NCBI RefSeq assembly: GCF_004364325.1
Contig: NZ_SOCP01000017.1
Coordinates: 124,001-188,000 of the forward strand
Origin: Actinophytocola oryzae
Lineage (GTDB): Bacteria; Actinomycetota; Actinomycetes; Mycobacteriales; Pseudonocardiaceae
Reading direction: 5' to 3'
DNA length: 64,000 nucleotides
Below are positions 59,442 to 64,000 of the stretch, piece after piece. Position numbers and translations under genes: made by a program. Position 1 is the first letter of the stretch; each line of letters opens with the position of its first letter. The notes beneath the pieces are model-generated. The model ran no database searches. It worked only from the letters and a program-made list of their open reading frames with translations, and was not told the origin of the DNA.

Positions 59442-60692
59442 TTACGGAGCGAGGCGCCACAGTGCGTCCACCGGCAGAGCTCTGATCTTCTCGCCGAACG
59501 GCAAGGTCTGCTGCCCGGTATAGAGCACATAGCCGGCGACGAATCGATCACCGAGATGGCTGGCCAGATTCCGCAAGCCGGCCAGGTCTTCGGTGCGCAC
59601 CGTCGCGCCCGCCTTGACCTCTACTCCGATCACCCTGCCGTCGGGTGTCTCGATGACCGCGTCTACTTCCTGCTTGTCCTTGGTGCGGTAGTGGTAAAGC
59701 CGTCCACGCTCTTCGGACCAGGTGAGCTGGCGGGCGAGTTCCATGACGACGAAGTTCTCCATCATCGACCCGGCGGATCCGCCCGGTTCCCCCAGCCGTA
59801 TGGGGTCTTGCCCGATGAGATGACTGGCGATGCCGGTATCCACGAACGCGAGTTTTGGTGTACCCACGGCCCGGCGCGTCTGTCCGGATGACCAGGCTGG
59901 AATGCTCTTGATGAGAAAGACCGACGCCAGCAACTCCAGGTAGCGCACGAGTGTGGTTCGAGGGATACCGGACTGAGTGGCGAGTGCGGCCGGTTCCAGC
60001 ATGCCGCCGGCGCGCCCGGCAAGCAGTGCGATCAGTTTGAGTAGGTCACCCCGGCGCTCGATGCTGGCCAGCTCCAGGACATCGCGTTCGATCAGGGTCG
60101 ACAGATAGGAGTCGAAGAAGGCTGTTCGACGGCGGGGAGTGCGGCGCGTGGCTTCGGGGAAGCCGCCGACGACGAGACGCTCCAGGTAGTCGCGGCGGCG
60201 CAGCTCCGATGAATGGTCGATCCGGGGACCATGCCTGAAAGCGGTGTCGACAAAACGATCGGGGCCTCCCACTATCTCTCCCTGGGAGAACGGCCACAGT
60301 TCGATCACCTCCATGCGGCCGGGCAGTGCGTCAGGGAGAGTTCGCATGGCCAGGATCCGTGACGAGCCTGTCAGGAGGTAGCGCCCGGGTGTCGGGTCCA
60401 GATCCACGGATACCTTGATCGGCTGAAGAAGTTCCGGGACCAGTTGTATCTCGTCAATGACCATGAGGCTGTCGTGCTCCACGAACCCGGTTGGGTCGTC
60501 CCTGGCGGCCCGCAACGTAGCTGGGTCGTCGAGGAGCCGGACCACTGTCGGCTGGCGTTCGGTGGCGAGTCTGGTCAGCGTGCTCTTGCCGGCCTGGCGA
60601 GCTCCATTGACCAGGACAACGCGTGTGTCCGCAAGCGCCTCGTGAACAAGGGTCTCAGCGCGGCGGGGGATCAGGCCAGAGGGCTCGGGCAT
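59442..60692 (-). CDS. AAA ATPase with DUF4143 domain
   Basis: 416 aa. Walker A GARQAGKS (30-37), Walker B LMVIDEIQ (76-83), TGSSRILAM sensor; then the DUF4143 domain with EVDAVIETPDGRVIGVEVKAG, a PD-(D/E)xK-like motif. Such proteins are common in accessory DNA and their role is unproven. ATG 60690-60692 (MPEPSGL). Confidence 0.88.
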   Translation of the reverse strand: MPEPSGLIPRRAETLVHEALADTRVVLVNGARQAGKSTLTRLATERQPTVVRLLDDPATLRAARDDPTGFVEHDSLMVIDEIQLVPELLQPIKVSVDLDPTPGRYLLTGSSRILAMRTLPDALPGRMEVIELWPFSQGEIVGGPDRFVDTAFRHGPRIDHSSELRRRDYLERLVVGGFPEATRRTPRRRTAFFDSYLSTLIERDVLELASIERRGDLLKLIALLAGRAGGMLEPAALATQSGIPRTTLVRYLELLASVFLIKSIPAWSSGQTRRAVGTPKLAFVDTGIASHLIGQDPIRLGEPGGSAGSMMENFVVMELARQLTWSEERGRLYHYRTKDKQEVDAVIETPDGRVIGVEVKAGATVRTEDLAGLRNLASHLGDRFVAGYVLYTGQQTLPFGEKIRALPVDALWRLAP

Positions 60693-60722
60693 GGTGACAG
60701 TGTGCCGCACGAGCAAGATCAA

Positions 60723-60779
60723 TGGTCATCTGGCCGGTCACCTTGTGGTCATCTGGACGGTATTCACGTGGTTATCTGG
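60723..60779. repeat. three 11-bp direct repeats at 23-bp spacing
   Basis: TGGTCATCTGG at 60723 and 60746, and TGGTTATCTGG at 60769, exactly 23 bp apart. Multiple short terminal repeats of this sort are seen at IS21-type ends. No transposase adjoins. The rest of 60693-60886 shows no gene. Confidence 0.55.
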
Positions 60780-60886
60780 ACGAGCCGCTGCTCGTCGCCT
60801 GGACGCCTTCGACGGAGCTACCTCCTCGGTGCCGACAACGAGTGCTTTGACAAGCCATTGACTTCCACAGCGCTCGCCCTCGACGG

Positions 60887-61036
60887 CTACCAGCCACGGG
60901 TGCGCCACTCGTCGAGCTTAGGGCGTTCCGCGCCAAGCGTGGAGTCATCGCCGTGGCCGGGGTAGAACCAGGTGTCGTCGGGAAGCTTGTCGAAGATCCG
61001 CGACTTCACGTCGTTGATCAGCGACGTGAGGTACGA
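60887..61036 (-). pseudogene. MBL-fold hydrolase 3' fragment (copy D)
   Basis: Minus strand: LTSLINDVKSRIFDKLPDD, TWFYPGHGDDSTLGAERPK and LDEWRTRGW with stop TAG at 60887. The frame is intact over these ~50 residues, then the sequence changes abruptly to the Wadjet relic near 61029. Confidence 0.8.
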
Positions 61037-61692
61037 GGGGGCGGGTAACCGGCTGCTGCGTCAGACTGCCGACGCCTGGAGTGCCGACGACCGGGCCGTC
61101 GTCGGCGCGTTTCTCCAGGAACAGATCAACAGGGAGCATGCCGAGGACGCGTCGGGTTGGCTGGGTGGAGCAGCTGACCAGAGCACTGGACTACCGCGGT
61201 TGGCACGAGTTCGCCATCCAGCGCTACCGGGACGGCCAGTGGCGCCCGGCGACGGGACCGGCCTCGGGCGGGGAGCGGGTGCTGGCGGCGTCGGTGCCGC
61301 TGTTCGCCGCCGCGTCGTCGTTCTACACATCGGCCGGCAACCCCGCACGCGCCACGCCTGGTCGCGCTGATCGAGGCGCTGGTGCGGGGTGTTGGCGGCT
61401 GTGCCGTCGAAGGCCTCGCGCTGGGTCGGCTGGCTGCGGAGGCCATCGGCGACGCCCACGCCCTGGTCGACGGCAGGCCGCTGGCGGCGTTGTCCCTCGG
61501 CGTGGCGGTTCGATACGCAGGCCTATCAACGTGCACGGACTTCGGTCACCGGCGGCGCGCTCACCGGCCGTCCCGTCGACGTCGCCTGGGACCCCGGCCT
61601 GCGGCCCGCTCTCGAACAGCAACGGCGCCCACGTCCAGGAGGAGTTGGTGCTGCCCGACCTCGTGGCTGATCTCGCCGGAGGAGTTCTCTAG
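61037..61692 (+). pseudogene. broken second copy of jetC/jetD (Wadjet relic)
   Basis: 61050-61360 matches jetC 53255-53555: NRLLRQTADAWSADDRA, FLQEQINREHAED, then after a frameshift WVEQLTRALDYRGWHEFAIQ and SGGERVLAASVPLFAA. Walker B is lost. From about 61365 it jumps to jetD: LIEALVRG, LALGRLAAEAIGDAHALVDG, then deletes the toprim core and resumes RTSVTGGALTGRPVDVAWD and VQEELVLPDLVADLAGG. It is dead but from a different lineage copy, since many bases differ. Confidence 0.88.
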
Positions 61693-61701
61693 ACTGCGCG
61701 C

Positions 61702-63555
61702 GTGCCAGACGTCGATGTGGATCTTGTCCGCCAACTGGCCGCCGCGGCCCGGACCTGCCCGGTGCTCGCCACCGCTCAAACGCTTGCCGAGTGGATCGGT
61801 GCAGGCCGGGCGGTCACCACACGCGGGGTGCTGAAGCCGGCAGCCGCCGTCGAGGCCTGTGACCTGCTCGGCATCGAGCCGCCTTCACGCAAGCCGCGTA
61901 GCGCTCTGGACATCCACGAGCTGATGATGGTGTGGGCGGCGGCTTCCTCGGCCGGATTCATCGAGGTTTCCGGCGGCCGGGTGACATCCGGACCGGCCCT
62001 TCAGTCCTGGCTGGCCGGTGCTCCGGACGCCGTGGTCGCCGTGTGGAGCAAATGCGTGCTGGAGTCCCTCGGGCTGGTTGGGGAGACCAACGCGGACACG
62101 CTCGGGTTCCTGGTCGTGCTGGCCACCCTCGACGATCGCGGAGGCACGGCCTCGCTCGCCCACCTGGATGCGGAGATCGCGGAGGTGGCCGGCAACGACC
62201 CAGCCGGCTGTTCGTGCCCGGACTGCGTCCCGAACGAGCTGTCCGGGCTCGTGGTCGACCTCGGCGCTGACGAGTCGGAGGCCGAGGACACCGTGCGGGC
62301 TCTTGACGAGTTCGGTGTCGCCGTCCTGCGAGACGACGTCGCCAAGTTGACACCGCTCGGCCACTGGCTCACCGGGTTTCTGTTCCGGGAGAGTGCGCCG
62401 CCCGCGGATGCCGAGGCCGGTGTCCTGGTTTCCGAGCTGGCTCAGCTTCCCCCCAAGGTGGCCGTGCTGATGGCCCGTCCTTGGTTGTCGTCCCGTACTG
62501 CCGCCGAGGCTGCCCGGGAGTTGCTCACCGCCGGCGAGTCCACGTCCGGGCAGGAGCGTCTCACCGCCCTCGACCTGGTCCGCGGCTGCGGCCCGGGGGC
62601 GGAGTCGGCCTGGCGTGAGTGGGCGACCAGGGACGGTTTCGGCGCCCACGCCCGGGTCTGGCTGGCCGAACAGGAAGGTACCGAGCCGACCGCCGCCGAT
62701 TCGGCATGGATCACCGTGGACGCGCTGGTCACCATGTTGGACGCCCTGCCGCCCGAACTACCCGAGGACCTGCTGCCCGCGATGCTCCAGGCCCAGGCCG
62801 GCGACGAGTTGGCCGAGGCGCTACCGCTGCTGGAGAGTTGTAGTCATCCGAGCGCACCCCGGCTCGTCAAGCTGTTGACCGGCCCGGTCAACCCGACCGG
62901 GCTGTTGGCCGGCCTGCTGCCCGAGACTTTCTCGGAGGTGTTGCCGGAGGCGCAGGTGCTTCGCCGGAGCCCCGCTCTGCCGGCCACGCTCTCGGCCGGC
63001 ACCGCGTACCAGATCAAGGTCCAGTTGCTGGGCGTGACGAAACCGCCCGTGTGGCGGCGCCTCCAGGTACCCGCTGACCTCAGCCTCGACCAGCTCCACG
63101 AAGTGATCCAGACCGCGATGGGCTGGCACAACTGCCACATGCACCTGTTCTCCGACGGCTGGGCCGACTACGGGCGCCCCGATCCCGAACTTGGCCACCA
63201 GGACGAGCGGAAAACACACCTGTCCCAGCTACTCACCGGGGTCGGCGCCAAGATCGGCTACACCTACGACTTCGGCGACGACTGGCAGCACGAGATCACC
63301 CTGGAGAAGATCCTCCCTGCCGGCGCCACGACGACCGGCGCGGTGTGCACAGCCGGCAAGGGCGCGTGCCCACCAGAAGACTGCGGCGGTGCGTGGGGGT
63401 ACGAGAACCTGAAGGCCACACTGGCCGATCCCGACGCCGAGGATCACGACGACATGCTCGAATGGCTGGGCCTGTCCTCAGGCGACGACTTCGACCCCAA
63501 GGAGTTCTCCGCTGAAGGGGTCAGCCGCAGACTCGGCCACACAACGTCGCGGTAA
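61702..63555 (+). CDS. plasmid pRiA4b ORF-3 family protein
   Basis: 617 aa. The C-terminal ~180 residues (from about 435) form the PRiA4_ORF3 domain: YQIKVQLLGVTKPPVWRRLQV, MGWHNCHMHLF, GYTYDFGDDWQHEI and PPEDCGGAWGYENL. The N-terminal 430 residues are helical and unassigned. The family is found on plasmids and in accessory regions; role unknown. GTG 61702 starts 9 bp after the jetD relic. Confidence 0.85.
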   Translation: MPDVDVDLVRQLAAAARTCPVLATAQTLAEWIGAGRAVTTRGVLKPAAAVEACDLLGIEPPSRKPRSALDIHELMMVWAAASSAGFIEVSGGRVTSGPALQSWLAGAPDAVVAVWSKCVLESLGLVGETNADTLGFLVVLATLDDRGGTASLAHLDAEIAEVAGNDPAGCSCPDCVPNELSGLVVDLGADESEAEDTVRALDEFGVAVLRDDVAKLTPLGHWLTGFLFRESAPPADAEAGVLVSELAQLPPKVAVLMARPWLSSRTAAEAARELLTAGESTSGQERLTALDLVRGCGPGAESAWREWATRDGFGAHARVWLAEQEGTEPTAADSAWITVDALVTMLDALPPELPEDLLPAMLQAQAGDELAEALPLLESCSHPSAPRLVKLLTGPVNPTGLLAGLLPETFSEVLPEAQVLRRSPALPATLSAGTAYQIKVQLLGVTKPPVWRRLQVPADLSLDQLHEVIQTAMGWHNCHMHLFSDGWADYGRPDPELGHQDERKTHLSQLLTGVGAKIGYTYDFGDDWQHEITLEKILPAGATTTGAVCTAGKGACPPEDCGGAWGYENLKATLADPDAEDHDDMLEWLGLSSGDDFDPKEFSAEGVSRRLGHTTSR

Positions 63556-63627
63556 GGGTGTCGACTCGGCTCAGCGTCACCCGACAAAGTCCCTGCGCGC
63601 GGGTACCTCGGGTGGAGGGTGCTGGGC

Positions 63628-63659
63628 GGTAGAGTCGGTACAGTCCGACCTGCGCGTCA
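63628..63659 (+). repeat. Uma2 upstream block, repeated at 55309
   Basis: GGTAGAGTCGGTACAGTCC continuing into GACCTGCGCGTCA matches 55309-55341 at most positions. It lies 20 bp before the Uma2 start and may contain its promoter. Confidence 0.5.
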
Positions 63660-63678
63660 CGCGAGAGGAGCGCTGCTC

Positions 63679-64000
63679 ATGAGTGTCGCGGCAGTGGCGC
63701 ATTTCATGCTGCCGGACTCGCCCTACGCCATGTGGGTGCGTGACGAGTTGGCCGGCTACCTGCACCTGCCGAAGGACGGCACGCGTGTCGAGGTCATCGG
63801 AGGAGAGATAGTCGTGTCACCCGGCCCTTCCGTCGACCACAACGGCATGGTCAGGGACATCGAACGTGGACTGTTTGCCGCGGAGCTGACCGATCCCACC
63901 TTCGTCTGGCGCTCGGTGCAGACCACTGATCTCAATATGTTCGAGATAGGTGACGGCTATATCCCGGACCTGATTGTCATGGATGCCGAGGTTCTCGCGG
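63679..64000 (+). CDS. Uma2 family endonuclease-like protein (5' part)
   Basis: First 107 residues only; the gene runs off the window. LPKDGTRVEVIGGEIVVSPG and the late IPDLIVMDAEV match the Uma2/DUF820 restriction-endonuclease-like fold (E...D pattern). These genes are abundant in actinomycete accessory DNA, with no proven role. ATG 63679 with GAGAGGAG upstream. Confidence 0.85.
   Translation, partial: MSVAAVAHFMLPDSPYAMWVRDELAGYLHLPKDGTRVEVIGGEIVVSPGPSVDHNGMVRDIERGLFAAELTDPTFVWRSVQTTDLNMFEIGDGYIPDLIVMDAEVLA

Noticed and set aside
55489..61036. Integron-like cassette array with the MBL fragments as recombination sites
   Set aside because: Fragment edges are not constant and no integrase or attC-like hairpin was seen; a simple hot spot of decay and insertion explains it as well.

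Overview
The window is high-GC actinomycete chromosome, most like Pseudonocardiaceae (Lentzea, Saccharothrix, Actinosynnema and relatives). Reasons: a mycobacterial-type order moxR, DUF58, VWA, fabG, inhA, ferrochelatase; frequent GTG starts and apparently leaderless genes; and actinobacterial families such as bacterial NOS, DUF899, DUF4342 and the fused hydrolase-ABC protein. This placement rests on gene content and order only. No rRNA, tRNA or CRISPR array was seen.

Region 1-20.8 kb is mostly housekeeping. It holds a TfoX-like protein, MobA, the MoxR/DUF58/VWA operon, FabG and InhA (fatty-acid/mycolate-type reduction), coproporphyrin ferrochelatase, an ASCH protein beside a 138-bp tandem repeat, LtrA, an aminoglycoside-kinase-like pseudokinase, signal peptidase II, a second AAA+/VWA pair, an ABC exporter whose ATPase is fused to a lipoprotein-like hydrolase, and a TerC manganese exporter behind a yybP-ykoY riboswitch that can sequester the Shine-Dalgarno sequence.

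Region 20.8-46.6 kb is a patchwork of small regulators, transporters and enzymes. An ArsR/SRPBCC/DUF899 operon and a neighbouring MFS pump share a GCAAC-N6-GTTGC operator. A RES/antitoxin pair, uridine kinase-like protein, beta-propeller protein, nitric oxide synthase, P450, FKBP, an ArsR-SRPBCC fusion and a PLP aminotransferase follow. An IS5-type relic abuts the aminotransferase and is followed by an unrecognised two-gene module with an HExxH metallopeptidase. RNase HI and a DUF429 protein are divergently arranged.

Region 46.9-64 kb is an accessory island. It starts with a complete type II Wadjet operon (jetABCD), an SMC-like anti-plasmid system. After it comes a mosaic in which truncated 3' pieces of one MBL-fold hydrolase gene recur at least four times between small modules: TetR plus SDR, an RNase H-like protein with lost catalytic residues and a Cys-rich tail, an orphan Phd antitoxin with a broken PIN toxin, and a DUF4143 ATPase. 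A second, broken copy of jetC/jetD follows, then a pRiA4b ORF-3 family protein and the start of a Uma2 gene. The pattern suggests repeated gain and decay of modules at one site.
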